64,000 nt of DNA from Trichormus sp. NMC-1 (lineage in GTDB: Bacteria > Cyanobacteriota > Cyanobacteriia > Cyanobacteriales > Nostocaceae): assembly GCF_001858025.1 (NCBI RefSeq), contig NZ_LZQD01000004.1, forward strand, positions 81,428-145,427, in the 5' to 3' direction. The notes under the pieces were generated by a model. It did not search any database, was not told where the DNA came from, and saw only the letters and a program-made list of their open reading frames with translations. Shown here in pieces: positions 29,414 through 38,130 of this stretch. Positions within the stretch are counted from its first letter, which is position 1, and the number at the start of each line of letters is the position of its first letter. The position numbers were made by a program, and so were the translations under genes.

Positions 29414-30319
29414 ATGACTCGACAATCTCATGATCAATTTGCTAAAGAATATCTAGAGGAATTATTAACACCTCTAGGAACAATTAAAAAAAGCGAAAAG
29501 GTTAAAAGTGAAGTTCAAGAAATTGATGTTTGGTTTGAACCATTTTCTGATCAAAATCAGGAAAATCTCCCTTTAGGTTTATTAGGGAAGATGGCGAAAA
29601 CTCAATGTTTATTTGAGCCTTTTCGCAATCCACCATCGGAAATAGAAATTCGCAGTTGTTTACTTAAATTATATGCTGTTCATGGCGATGTTGTCAGGAA
29701 AGCAAAACGAGAAAATAGAAATATTGCAGAATCAGATTTACCAATTTTATGGATTTTAACACCAACTTTCTCAGATCGCATGATTGCGGGTTTAGGTGCA
29801 GTTGAAATTGCAGAACATTGGGTTCAAGGTGTTTATTTTCTACCGAATATTTTGAAAACAGCAATAGTTGTGATTCATCAATTACCAGAAAATGAGGATA
29901 CTCTATGGTTGAGAGTTTTGGGGAAAGGAGGAACACAAAAAAGAGCAGTGGAGGAGTTAACTGAATTACCAGAAAATAACCCTTTTCGAGAGAATTTGTT
30001 AGAAATTTTAGCGGACTGGCGCAAGAATTTAGAATTGAGAGATAATTTAAGTAGGGATGAAGAGGAAGTAATTATGAACTTATCACCGGCTTATTTACAA
30101 CAAATAGAAGACTGGAAGCAAGAAGGAAAACAGGAAGGACAACTTTTGTTGATAACTTCTCTTCTGGAAGGGCGTTTTGGTAGTTTGGATGCTGAGTTAT
30201 CTGGTTTGGTGGAAAAGATTGCCAATATTCCTATTTCTGAACGCACTCAGTTACTTCTTTCTTTGGGTAATTTATCCCGTGAGGAATTGTTACAAAGATT
30301 GGGGAATGAGATAGTTTAG
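29414..30319 (+). CDS. DUF4351-containing Rpn/transposase-like protein
   Basis: 301 residues. The N-terminal half has the PD-(D/E)XK-like layout seen in Rpn-type and cyanobacterial DUF4351 proteins (DQFAKEYLEELL, EVQEIDVWFEP). The final 55 residues (LLITSLLEGRFGSLDAELSGLVEKIANIPI and REELLQRLG) are a DUF4351 domain. A Lys/Gly linker (WKQEGKQEGQ) separates them, as usual in the family. Biological role unknown; a nuclease function is inferred. It starts 6 bp after the PCP_red mini-gene. Confidence 0.82.
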   Translation: MTRQSHDQFAKEYLEELLTPLGTIKKSEKVKSEVQEIDVWFEPFSDQNQENLPLGLLGKMAKTQCLFEPFRNPPSEIEIRSCLLKLYAVHGDVVRKAKRENRNIAESDLPILWILTPTFSDRMIAGLGAVEIAEHWVQGVYFLPNILKTAIVVIHQLPENEDTLWLRVLGKGGTQKRAVEELTELPENNPFRENLLEILADWRKNLELRDNLSRDEEEVIMNLSPAYLQQIEDWKQEGKQEGQLLLITSLLEGRFGSLDAELSGLVEKIANIPISERTQLLLSLGNLSREELLQRLGNEIV

Positions 30320-30437
30320 GGTATTATATTTTTTGGCAGTTTGAGGATATTTTTCAAACTGCTAATGTTACTTTGATGGTGATACATTGAGTTTTTTAGT
30401 CGTTGGTTAAAGTTTAAAGTAGTGAGGATAGATAGGA

Positions 30438-31403
30438 GTGGGTAGTAATAATAGTATATTAAAAGTAATACAACATTCTCTAGATTTTGGAGTCGTAGAA
30501 TCACAGAACATTGAAAAAGATTTACAAACTTTAACACAAGGTTTTCAATTACAATATACACATCATAATGGGAAAATTTATCAAGGTAATTCACTAGATT
30601 GGCTGGCATCAATTGAATCAGAAACCGTGGATCTAGTTTTTGCAGATCCACCTTATAATATTAAAAAAGCTGAATGGGATAATTTTGAGAACCAAGAAAA
30701 ATATATCGAGTGGTCAATTCAATGGATTAGTCAAGCTTCGCGTATTCTTAAGTCAACTGGATCTCTTTACGTTTGTGGTTTTTCGGAAATATTAGCTGAT
30801 CTGAAATATCCATCATCAAAATATTTCAAAAATTGTCGTTGGTTAATTTGGCACTATAAAAACAAGGCTAACTTAGGTAGTGATTGGGGACGATCACATG
30901 AAAGTATTATTCATTTTCGTAAATCAGATCAAGCAAAAATTAATATTGACGATGTGCGAATTCCTTATGGCGCACACACATTAAAATATCCATCTCACCC
31001 CCAAGCAGAAACAAGTGCTTATGGAAAAGGAACAAGCAAAAAACATAATAACTGGACACCTAACCCAAAAGGTGCAAAGCCTAAAGATGTAATAGAAATT
31101 CCTACTACTTGTAACGGAATGGGGGAGACAACACCTCATCCAACTCAAAAGCCAGAAGAATTATTAAGAAAATTTGTTCTTGCATCATCTCAGGAAGGAG
31201 ATTTGATTATTGATCCATTTTCAGGATCAGGGACAACTCTTGTAGTTGCAGAACAACTTAACCGTCGTTGGATGGGATGTGATCTAAATATTGATTACAA
31301 TTCTTGGGCAATTAAACGACTAGAAAATGTCCGTCGCATGACAAAGGCAGAATGGATCGCCTTTGATCGCAAAAATTCAGAACGTAGGGAGTCTATTCGA
31401 TGA
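30438..31403 (+). CDS. Type II DNA methyltransferase, beta-class (N6-adenine or N4-cytosine)
   Basis: 321 residues (GTG start). Motif IV, DLVFADPPYNIKKAEW, comes first; motif I, DPFSGSGTTLVVAE, comes near the C-terminus after HPTQKPEELLRKF. This order defines the beta class, and DPPY favours N6-adenine methylation. The stop codon overlaps the start of the nuclease gene as ATGA, the usual coupling of restriction-modification pairs. Recognition sequence cannot be read from the protein. A protective methyltransferase for the adjoining nuclease, or an orphan if that nuclease is dead. Confidence 0.9.
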   Translation: MGSNNSILKVIQHSLDFGVVESQNIEKDLQTLTQGFQLQYTHHNGKIYQGNSLDWLASIESETVDLVFADPPYNIKKAEWDNFENQEKYIEWSIQWISQASRILKSTGSLYVCGFSEILADLKYPSSKYFKNCRWLIWHYKNKANLGSDWGRSHESIIHFRKSDQAKINIDDVRIPYGAHTLKYPSHPQAETSAYGKGTSKKHNNWTPNPKGAKPKDVIEIPTTCNGMGETTPHPTQKPEELLRKFVLASSQEGDLIIDPFSGSGTTLVVAEQLNRRWMGCDLNIDYNSWAIKRLENVRRMTKAEWIAFDRKNSERRESIR

Positions 31404-32361
31404 GGTTAGAAGATTTAGTAAATCATGCAGTGGACAAAGAAAATTTTCAGACTATTCAAAACTACATTTTTTTTGCAGAGACTATCTAGAATTTATAGCA
31501 ACTGGCTTACAAGCTAGAATCGTTTCACAAAATGAAAATCATTACCAATTTTATCAATACACAAATGATGGTTATTACAATATAACTCGTCCAATCAATA
31601 CTAACTTGATGTATGATAGTGAAACATTTGAAATTGCTTCTAATCAGTTTTTACAAGCTCTTGATCAGTTGCGAGATAGACAACTACCGGATAACTCATT
31701 ACGTCAGGTTTTAATCTGTACGATCTATACGGTTCAGCAAGCTATTGGTGCTACCCTTGACGCATTACCTTCTGGAAAGTCTAACCAAGCTCGTAAAGTT
31801 AATGGGGATCTTTTTGAGCGTCTCATTCGTCTTTTGATTGCATCTCTAAATGTAGATTGTGTTTCTGGAACAGTACAAGTTCCGATTAGAGACGATAACG
31901 GAGTAATTTTGTTTAATACAACCTATCAACATGACTTATTGATTAGTGAAGACAATGAACTCAAGATAATTGGTTCGGTTAAAACTTCGAGTAAAGACCG
32001 TATTGATAAAATTTTTGTAGATAAATTTTTATATAACAAGCTAACTAGTACGGCTTTACCTCACATTGCAATTTTTTTAAACGATGTACAAAGAAAGAAA
32101 ACCAAGCCACAAAATCGCTATGGTATTAATGCAACGTTTTTGCCAGGACACTTCAAAGCTTACACTATAAAACTAAATCCACTTGACGGTGTATATTACT
32201 GTGATATTCGCCCAAACATGATTACAGATGGATTGCTCTCTCAACATATTCAAACTATTGATAATTTCTTTTATTGTGATATTTGGAATTTGCTGAGTAG
32301 TCATGGGCAATCTTTAGAAGAAGTTGAAATTGAGGAAGGTGATAACAAGGAAAGCGAATAA
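31400..32361 (+). pseudogene. Type II restriction endonuclease, frame broken at a T8 tract
   Basis: The start ATG 31400 overlaps the methyltransferase TGA as ATGA and reads MRLEDLVNHAVDKENFQTIQ, then NYIFFAETI and a stop at about 31489. The other frame, entered at the T8 run 31467-31474, continues CRDYLEFIATGLQ for about 295 more residues. A single -1 slip (or one more T) joins the two. The long part has a PD-(D/E)XK-like core: HDLLI, then LKIIGSVKTSSKDR. Partner of the upstream methyltransferase. It may be a true frameshift mutation, a sequencing error in the homopolymer, or expression by slippage. Reading 31363-32361 as one gene gives a spurious N-terminus inside the methyltransferase. Confidence 0.7.
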
Positions 32362-32597
32362 TATTTATCTTCTTGGCATTTGAGTTTGAGCAAGAAAATA
32401 CAAGATTTTAAACATTAATTGTTGTTGTTATACGCAGGTTTTGTTTCTTAACCCAGCTTTGAGAAAATGTACAAACTAACAAATCAACGAGCGCTTGTAG
32501 TGTGGTTTTGGGGAGTGCGATAGCGAAGCTGACCGAAGATATCGCTTTGCGATAAAATAGAACAAAGGTAAATATAGCGTTTGTTAAAATAACCTCT
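32362..32597. other. Intergenic region with HIP-type repeat
   Basis: No gene is seen. It holds a repeat (AGTGCGATAGCGAAGCTGACC, about 32515-32555) of the GCGATAGC/GCTTTGCGAT type that is scattered through such genomes, and an AT-rich stretch that may be the promoter for the toxin-antitoxin pair. Confidence 0.4.
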
Positions 32598-32825
32598 ATG
32601 TCTCTACAAGAACTGAAAGAGAAAGCCTTTCAACTACCTGAGAGCGATCGCTTAGAACTCGTCCGTGCAATTATCGAATCCTTGCAAAATCAACCCAGTC
32701 AAAAATCTGAACGGACTCGCATTATCAAACAAATGAAAGGTTTATTAAAAACCAATCAACCAGCACCAATCGATGAACAGGTGAATGCAATGTTAGAACA
32801 ACATCGAGTAGAGAAGTATCTTTAG
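32598..32825 (+). CDS. Antitoxin of a PIN-type toxin-antitoxin pair
   Basis: 75 residues, helical and charged: LQELKEKAFQLPESDRLELVRAIIESL resembles small 'addiction module' antitoxins. The basic C-terminal part is likely the toxin-binding tail. The stop overlaps the toxin start by one base (TAGTG), so antitoxin is translated first and toxin is coupled. Function inferred from context and size. Confidence 0.75.
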   Translation: MSLQELKEKAFQLPESDRLELVRAIIESLQNQPSQKSERTRIIKQMKGLLKTNQPAPIDEQVNAMLEQHRVEKYL

Positions 32826-33238
32826 TGAAAATTCTCATTGATACTAACATTATTTTAGATTACTTATTAGAGCGAGAACCGTTTTTAGAAGATGCAGAAA
32901 TCCTATTTCAGGCAATTGATTCTGGGCAAATAATTGGATATGTGACTGCTACTACACTAACTGACATTTTCTACATTGCTCGCAGACAAACTCAAAGTAT
33001 TGAACTAGCTAGACAAGCGATTTCAACGACATTAACTATTATGGTTATTTGTCCTGTTAACCGGGCTATTTTAGAAGCAGCTTTCGCATCTGGTTTAGTA
33101 GATTTTGAGGATGCAGTTCAAATTTACTGTGCAGTTTACCAAGGTTTAGACGCGATTATTACTCGTGATAGGAAAGGGTTTTCTAATTCAGCCATACCAG
33201 TATTATCAGTGCGTCAGCTATTGGAACAGTTAGAATAA
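32825..33238 (+). CDS. PIN-domain toxin (VapC-like ribonuclease)
   Basis: 137 residues with GTG start. PIN acidic residues are visible: ILIDTNIILDYLLERE (Asp near 6), ATTLTDIFYIAR, and DFEDAVQIYCAVYQGLDAIITRDRKGF with the Asp pair near the C-terminus. Family role: Mg-dependent RNase cleaving tRNA or rRNA when released from antitoxin. Coupled by one-base overlap to the antitoxin. The active-site set looks intact. Confidence 0.85.
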   Translation: MKILIDTNIILDYLLEREPFLEDAEILFQAIDSGQIIGYVTATTLTDIFYIARRQTQSIELARQAISTTLTIMVICPVNRAILEAAFASGLVDFEDAVQIYCAVYQGLDAIITRDRKGFSNSAIPVLSVRQLLEQLE

Positions 33239-33283
33239 GATAACTCTAACTTTACATACCTCAAACACATCCAGTAGAAAAAT

Positions 33284-33496
33284 ATGACATTAACCGAGTT
33301 ACTCCCGTCAATTCGACAACTTTCAACACCAGAAAAACTCAAATTAATTCGCATCCTTGCAGAAGATTTGGACACCGCTGAAGATATTTCTCCATTAGAA
33401 CCTTTCAAAACATATCACCTACCAACGCCTTATAATAACTTCGGGGCTGGGGAAATTCTCATGGAAGGACTAAATCAATCAGTTTCTAATGATTAA
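33284..33496 (+). CDS. Small antitoxin-like protein, apparently orphan
   Basis: 70 residues. MTLTELLPSIRQLSTPEKLKLIRILAEDLD is helical and resembles the N-terminus of small cyanobacterial antitoxins. The rest (PTPYNNFGAGEILMEGL) has no known motif. No toxin gene follows on the same strand; the next gene is on the other strand. Either a stand-alone regulator or an antitoxin that lost its partner. Confidence 0.6.
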   Translation: MTLTELLPSIRQLSTPEKLKLIRILAEDLDTAEDISPLEPFKTYHLPTPYNNFGAGEILMEGLNQSVSND

Positions 33497-33559
33497 ATTT
33501 TATGCGGTTTAATTATTCAACAAGCCATGAATTTGAGATTAAACCTAAATCGTAATTGT

Positions 33560-33900
33560 TTACCGACTATTACTTATTTCCACAATCATTTCTCCTTGCC
33601 GTAATTGTTCCAAAGCATCAGGTAAAGTAATTGTCAGAAGCTGACGCAAATTACGATTAGTAACATTTCCACAAGTCAACCAAAGAATTTGAGGAGGTAT
33701 CCCTAAGCGACAAACCAAATCAACAAAATCACTGTCTTTCGTCATGATGATGACATTTGCGATTTTTGCAGATTCAAAAATTTCGATATCTTTAGCGTCA
33801 CGTAACCCAATATCTCTTAATGAAAAGGCTTCTATAGCAAAAGTATTTGTTACCCAACTTGCCAATGTCGGGGTAGCTGTGCATCAATCCAAATCTTCAT
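33560..33900 (-). pseudogene. DUF5615 PIN-like toxin, frameshifted at a C4 tract
   Basis: The expected start ATG 33900 overlaps the DUF433 stop as ATGA and reads MKIWIDAQLP, but then shifts frame at CCCC (about 33875-33880) and stops after six further codons. The remaining frame, from 33865 down, reads ASWVTNTFAIEAFSLRDIGLRDAKD and includes IIMTKDSDFVDL, the family core. One extra C would restore MKIWIDAQLPPTLASWVTNTF, a canonical DUF5615 N-terminus with its catalytic Asp. A restart at TTG 33865 would lack that Asp. The toxin is therefore probably inactive while its antitoxin is intact. Confidence 0.8.
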
Positions 33901-34121
33901 GCTGTCAAACGCACAAAATCAGTACGTCGTGCAGCAAACACAAGACAAGCTTGGATATCTTCTGGTTCTAAATCGGGAAAGTCTTCTAAAATTTCGCTAA
34001 CAGTGACATTTTCCGATAACATTTCTAAAATGTCACTGACTCTAATTCTCATACCTCGAATACAAGGACGACCCCCACATTGACCAGGAACTTGCGTAAT
34101 GCGAGTCAATAATTCATTCAT
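33897..34121 (-). CDS. DUF433 antitoxin
   Basis: 74 residues with the complete family pattern: GGRPCIRGMRIRVSDILEML, EILEDFPDLEPEDIQACLVFAA. DUF433 proteins carry a helix-turn-helix-like fold and are the usual partners of DUF5615 PIN-like toxins. The stop codon overlaps the toxin ATG. The partner toxin is frameshifted, so this is an antitoxin without a working toxin. Confidence 0.88.
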   Translation of the reverse strand: MNELLTRITQVPGQCGGRPCIRGMRIRVSDILEMLSENVTVSEILEDFPDLEPEDIQACLVFAARRTDFVRLTA

Positions 34122-34292
34122 TATTTAATTAATTAATTATTTGACTATAAAACAATATTTTACCATTATTTTTATAAATTTTGATATTATAAAACAGCTT
34201 GAATCTAGGAAACTGACAACTCAAATGTGAGTGCTGAGAAACACGAAGGAATACACAGCAATTTCCTCCGCGTCTCTATCCGTTAAAAAAAC

Positions 34293-34910
34293 TTAATTTA
34301 CCTCTCGATACCGTTCCTGAAGATCCGTAATTGTAAATAAGGCTTCAAATTTCAACCCAGCAGATTGATATAACTCTGCTCCCCCTTGCAGCCTATCTAT
34401 AAGGGAAATTACAGTATCCACAGTATAACCCGCAGCTTGCAAACGCTCCACAGCCTTGAGTGCAGACTGTCCAGTCGTCACCACATCTTCCAAAACCACC
34501 ACATTTGCACCCTCTGGCAAAGTGGGGCCTTCAATATAAGCCATTGTCCCATGACCTTTAGCTTCTTTGCGAATAATCAAAGCTGGTAAAGGGCGATTTT
34601 CATAGACAGAAACCACACTCACCGCTGAGACAATAGGATCAGCGCCCAGCGTTAAACCTGCTACAGCTTGTGTATTTTCAGGTAGCATGGATAACAACAA
34701 CCTGCCCACAGCCACAGCACCTTGGGGATGAAGAGTTACCTGTTTGCCATTAATATAGTAAGAACTACGTTGTCCAGAAGAGAGAACAAAATCACCTTCT
34801 TGATAAGCAAGTTGGCAAAATAAATCTAGTAACTTCTGACGCACAGTAGTTAAATCTGTAGTAGCTGCCCAAATATCTGAATAGGTAGAGGTTTCAGTAG
34901 AATAAGTCAT
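34293..34910 (-). CDS. pyrE: Orotate phosphoribosyltransferase
   Basis: 205 residues. Forms OMP from orotate and PRPP in pyrimidine synthesis. LSSGQRSSYYINGKQVTLHPQG is the substrate-binding opening and NVVVLEDVVTTGQSALKAVERL is the PRPP-binding loop. FKALF-like RxxxR end motif is not obvious, but length and order fit the family. An N-terminal extension (TYSTETSTYSDIWA) may mean the real start lies slightly inside. Followed at its 3' side by a CTCTGCG/TCTCTATCCG-type intergenic repeat. Confidence 0.92.
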   Translation of the reverse strand: MTYSTETSTYSDIWAATTDLTTVRQKLLDLFCQLAYQEGDFVLSSGQRSSYYINGKQVTLHPQGAVAVGRLLLSMLPENTQAVAGLTLGADPIVSAVSVVSVYENRPLPALIIRKEAKGHGTMAYIEGPTLPEGANVVVLEDVVTTGQSALKAVERLQAAGYTVDTVISLIDRLQGGAELYQSAGLKFEALFTITDLQERYREVN

Positions 34911-35011
34911 TACAAGCTGTTAAAAGTTGTGCTACACCAAAGATTGAACTCACGTGAGTTCTGAAATTAAGCATAAATTAAGATTCACCCAAAAATTGAG
35001 GAGTAGTTAAC

Positions 35012-35446
35012 ATGAGTATAAAATTTCAAACCCTGAGTGGATTGTTGTTACTGTTAGCCACTAGTAGCGCTTTTCCTTTAGCTGCATCTGCTCAAATGCA
35101 AACAGACAATTATGCACCAATAAATGATACTTTCGAGAGAGCTTATTTTCGTAATGATCCTAACTTTTACGATAATGGCAGTTTACAGCGTCAAGTAGAT
35201 TCTTTAATTGGGCCTGGGAAAAAGTTCGGAACTACTTTCCCTGATAATGAAATTGCCAAAGATGCCGAGTTGGTTAATATTGTTTATCGTGATCTTCTTA
35301 CCCAACAGGCTATGAATGATCCATATCTTCGCACCCCAGATTTACCGAATCCTTACGATTCTTCTCTGTTGATGTCTCCCCGCTACAATGCTAATAAGCT
35401 CAAAGTCGGGACTGAATTCCGTTTTGAAAGTTTTACTTCTCGCTAA
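35012..35446 (+). CDS. Secreted hypothetical protein
   Basis: 144 residues with a clear Sec signal peptide (FQTLSGLLLLLATSSAFPLAASAQ, cleavage after ASA). The mature part is Asn/Asp-rich and polar (FRNDPNFYDNGSLQRQVDSLIGPGKKFG) with no family I recognize. An AGGAG ribosome site lies about 10 bp before the ATG. It is the last host gene before the integrated element: its stop is 74 bp left of the left att core. Confidence 0.75.
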   Translation: MSIKFQTLSGLLLLLATSSAFPLAASAQMQTDNYAPINDTFERAYFRNDPNFYDNGSLQRQVDSLIGPGKKFGTTFPDNEIAKDAELVNIVYRDLLTQQAMNDPYLRTPDLPNPYDSSLLMSPRYNANKLKVGTEFRFESFTSR

Positions 35447-35519
35447 CAGGGCTGTTAGTTCCTTGAGTACTGAGTAGTGATTTAATTACTCTCAGGACTC
35501 AAGACTTACCGTAAATATT

Positions 35520-35549
35520 AAATGCGCCCTGCTGGAATCGAACCAGCCT
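35520..35549 (-). other. att core, left copy (tRNA 3' end fragment)
   Basis: 30 bp identical to 42123-42152. On the minus strand it reads AGGCTGGTTCGATTCCAGCA, then GGGCGCATTT: the T-arm, acceptor 3' strand and discriminator of the tRNA at 42126-42198 plus three flanking bases. No 5' half of a tRNA accompanies it. This is the expected scar of site-specific integration into a tRNA gene; the integrase begins 86 bp away. Confidence 0.9.
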
Positions 35550-35623
35550 ATCTAGCTGATTCCCGATTTTAGCAGGTTTGGATTACCAGTTTTCTTTCAA
35601 TTCCGTTTCCACCGCTAAACAGA

Positions 35624-35648
35624 ATTGAGAGAGAAATGAGAGAAACTG
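35624..35648 (+). repeat. Candidate arm-type site, left
   Basis: ATTGAGAGAGAAATGAGAG plus AAA closely matches 41929-41951 (ATTGAGAGAAAACTGAGAG plus AAA), in the same orientation. One copy sits near each end of the element, as integrase or excisionase arm sites do. It overlaps the integrase start codon. Confidence 0.4.
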
Positions 35649-37084
35649 AAAAGCAAGTTACAGCAAGCAATCTAACCAGTCACTTAATTGGGTATGAACG
35701 CTTATTAGCATTATTCAAAGATATTCAGAAGCAAACACCCAAAGGTGTGGGACTGAAACGGGAAGTAAAGGCATCTGGTACATATATATTACTTCAGTTT
35801 AAGTTGGGTGATAAGCGAGTAGGTAAAGCTTGTAATTGTGACTTTACTGAGATAGGTATAGTCAAAGCGTTAGAAAAAGCAAACAAGGTAAGTGAAGCGT
35901 TAACCAAGTTTAGCAGTGAGACAGAATTTTGCGATTGGTACGATACGGTAATACTTGAGAAGAACCAAGTCAGGAATGATCTGATTACATTTAGTGAAGC
36001 AATTAAGCTGGTAGAAGAAAACTATTGGAACAGCTACACAAAGAAGCGTCAAGAGCGAGATAGAAAAAATCCTAGTCATCAATCATGCTGGTATGACACT
36101 TATGGAATGTTTTACAAGCTGCTACCACTAAATAACACAGTCAACTATAAGGACATTAAAGCCGTAATTGATAGTAAAGAACGTGGTACTAAGGTATTCA
36201 AGCTTTGTATTTGTGCTATGAAAAAGCTGGCTGAAATTGTTGATAATGTCAAGTTACGAGATGAATTAACTAAAATTGATGCCACTCAAACCAAGTTTAA
36301 GGAAAATCTCCAAAGCATCTCATTAGATGACTTTCTGAACTTGAGGGAAAGTGTAATTACAGAAGCTTTGAATGATAACAGATGTAATCTTGAATCTAGG
36401 CAGTCTTGGCTGTTTGTCTTTTCCATGCAAGTCATTTACGGCATGAGACTACATGAAGTTTTTGCAGTTCAGAATATTAATCAGCCATACAAAACGAAAG
36501 ATGGGGTGATCATAGCGGCGCTTAATGACCCGAATAATAAAGAAATGATTGCTGTAGTAGGTGATAAAACGCTGTTAGGTACTACGACTAAAACAGGCTA
36601 CAGGTTAGCACGTCCGATGATTCCACCTACTTATCCTGATTTGATTGAGAAGTTAGATATTAAATCAGGTAAGTTACCAACTATTGAACTTAACTCAGAT
36701 AATCCAGGTTTCATTAGGAAGTATCTTAGTGATATTGCAAGAAAGTCATTAGTGAGATGGACTAAGGACACAAGATTTACTCAAACTCATGCTTTACGCC
36801 ATTTGGCTAATCTCAATGGGATGATGGCAGGGATACCATTAGAAAAAAGAGCAATGTCTTTAGGTCACAGTCCTACTATGAATGATACTGTTTACAAGAA
36901 ACGTCAAACGACTAAAACCACACTGGACTTACTTACACAGTCAAGTAATCAAGCTATTCCATTACAGTCAGCAGTTGCAATGGCTCAACAGTTAGGTTGT
37001 ATTGATGATAAGTCAGTTAAGTTACTAGCTGCTATCTACAATGTTTCTGAAGTTGAGATAAGTAACGTTATGCAAGTACGTTAA
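35636..37084 (+). CDS. Tyrosine recombinase (integrase)
   Basis: 482 residues. Catalytic motifs: GMRLHEVF (Arg I, about residue 270), THALRHLANLNG (HxxR, about 392-396), SLGHSP (His/Trp box) and NDTVYKK (nucleophilic Tyr, about 422). The N-terminal 240 residues are a long helical region that likely holds arm- and core-binding domains. The length is near that of the large cyanobacterial XisA/XisC excisases, but I cannot claim that relationship from motifs alone. Lies 86 bp inside the left att core, reading inward: the integrase of this element. Confidence 0.9.
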   Translation: MRETEKQVTASNLTSHLIGYERLLALFKDIQKQTPKGVGLKREVKASGTYILLQFKLGDKRVGKACNCDFTEIGIVKALEKANKVSEALTKFSSETEFCDWYDTVILEKNQVRNDLITFSEAIKLVEENYWNSYTKKRQERDRKNPSHQSCWYDTYGMFYKLLPLNNTVNYKDIKAVIDSKERGTKVFKLCICAMKKLAEIVDNVKLRDELTKIDATQTKFKENLQSISLDDFLNLRESVITEALNDNRCNLESRQSWLFVFSMQVIYGMRLHEVFAVQNINQPYKTKDGVIIAALNDPNNKEMIAVVGDKTLLGTTTKTGYRLARPMIPPTYPDLIEKLDIKSGKLPTIELNSDNPGFIRKYLSDIARKSLVRWTKDTRFTQTHALRHLANLNGMMAGIPLEKRAMSLGHSPTMNDTVYKKRQTTKTTLDLLTQSSNQAIPLQSAVAMAQQLGCIDDKSVKLLAAIYNVSEVEISNVMQVR

Positions 37085-37220
37085 GTACAACAAGTACGAC
37101 AATTACAAACTGCATTACCTTACTACCACTAACACCACTTACCATACATACAGTAACAAGGGATAGAAACAACAGTAACTATCCCTTATTTTTTTCTTAC
37201 CTTATGTAAGGTGATCAACC

Positions 37221-37348
37221 TTATTGCAATAAGTGGAGTAACAATAACTCAGTTATCACCATAACTGAATTAACGATAACTGGCTTATTGCAATAACGAG
37301 AGTAACAATAACTAGCTTGTTGTCATAACTGAAGTAATGATAATTCAC
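37221..37348 (+). repeat. 64-bp tandem direct repeat (iteron-like)
   Basis: Two adjacent units at 37221-37284 and 37285-37348. Both start with the palindrome TTATTGCAATAA and share GAGTAACAATAACT and CATAACTGAA in phase. A decayed third partial unit follows to about 37388. Within units, WAACNATAACT recurs. Fits a replication-initiator or recombination-accessory binding array. The flanking 37085-37220 holds no gene. Confidence 0.75.
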
Positions 37349-37388
37349 TTAACTGTCATTACTGTAATAGTGATAACTTTAATAAGTG

Positions 37389-37877
37389 TTATGTTGATAT
37401 TGTTGTAGTTTCCTCTTCACCTTCCACTTCAAACTCAACTTCATCAGGTTTGAGAGTTTCAATTAATGCTGTTATCTTACCCTTAATATCTCTGTCACCC
37501 CAACCACGTTCCCTATCAACAACAGTGTAAATACCACGTATGCAATCCATCACATCGTAAGTTTTGAGTTCATCTAGTTCAATTAATTCCTTAGCTTTAT
37601 CAACTACTTCAGCATCAATGATGATAGAAAAAGCTGTGATTAATTCGAGTGACTTAGCTAAATCTTGCCTATCACCTTTAGTTGGTAACGATGATATTAC
37701 ATAATCAGTAACATCAATTTTTCTAACTACAGGTGTGCCAGAACGTCTACGGCTAGTTGAAGCAAGCATTTCGTAGTTTGCATCTTCAAAGTCTTTCTTA
37801 GTTTCGGCAATGATGTCATCAGGAACTCCATAGTTCTTCATGTTTTCCAGTGCTATCAACTGTTCAGGGCGTAACAT
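37389..37877 (-). CDS. Hypothetical protein of the integrated element
   Basis: 162 residues, no family recognized. Predicted mostly helical. A basic patch (STSRRRSGTPVVRK, about 40-53) could contact DNA, and the C-terminus is strongly acidic (EVEFEVEGEEE). No membrane segment. It lies between the 64-bp repeats and the RHH leader, transcribed toward the repeats, which is compatible with a replication- or maintenance-related role, but this is only context. Confidence 0.65.
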   Translation of the reverse strand: MLRPEQLIALENMKNYGVPDDIIAETKKDFEDANYEMLASTSRRRSGTPVVRKIDVTDYVISSLPTKGDRQDLAKSLELITAFSIIIDAEVVDKAKELIELDELKTYDVMDCIRGIYTVVDRERGWGDRDIKGKITALIETLKPDEVEFEVEGEEETTTIST

Positions 37878-38130
37878 ATCGTACTTTTTATTACTTGATC
37901 TCTACAGTATAGGTTATGTATTGAATTACGGTCAATAATGAAGCTATATAATTAGCTATGATATTTAGTTGATTATTAATGATGAATGATTTTATTTAAT
38001 TAAGATAAATAATTACAACTAAAAGGAATATTTATTAACACAGAAAAATTAATAAGTTTTTCAAATAACAAAATATTGCAAAATGTAAACACAAATTGAT
38101 TATTACATTTATAATATTATCTATGAGGCG
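37878..38130. other. AT-rich intergenic DNA within the element
   Basis: Very AT-rich with no protein-like frame and no clear repeats. Probably divergent promoters, and possibly the DNA-unwinding part of an origin. Confidence 0.35.

Noticed and set aside
31363-31399. Using 31363 as the start of the restriction nuclease gene
   Set aside because: That start lies inside the methyltransferase and gives an N-terminus with no protein-like pattern; the ATGA-coupled start at 31400 is better, with a frameshift at the T-run.
35523-35600. A second tRNA at the left end of the element
   Set aside because: Only the 3' half of the tRNA is present; the sequence diverges at the anticodon stem.
35636-37084. 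Assigning the integrase as XisA or XisC of a heterocyst excision element
   Set aside because: Length and host fit, but the att repeats are tRNA-derived, no nif or hup gene is interrupted, and orthology cannot be shown from motifs.
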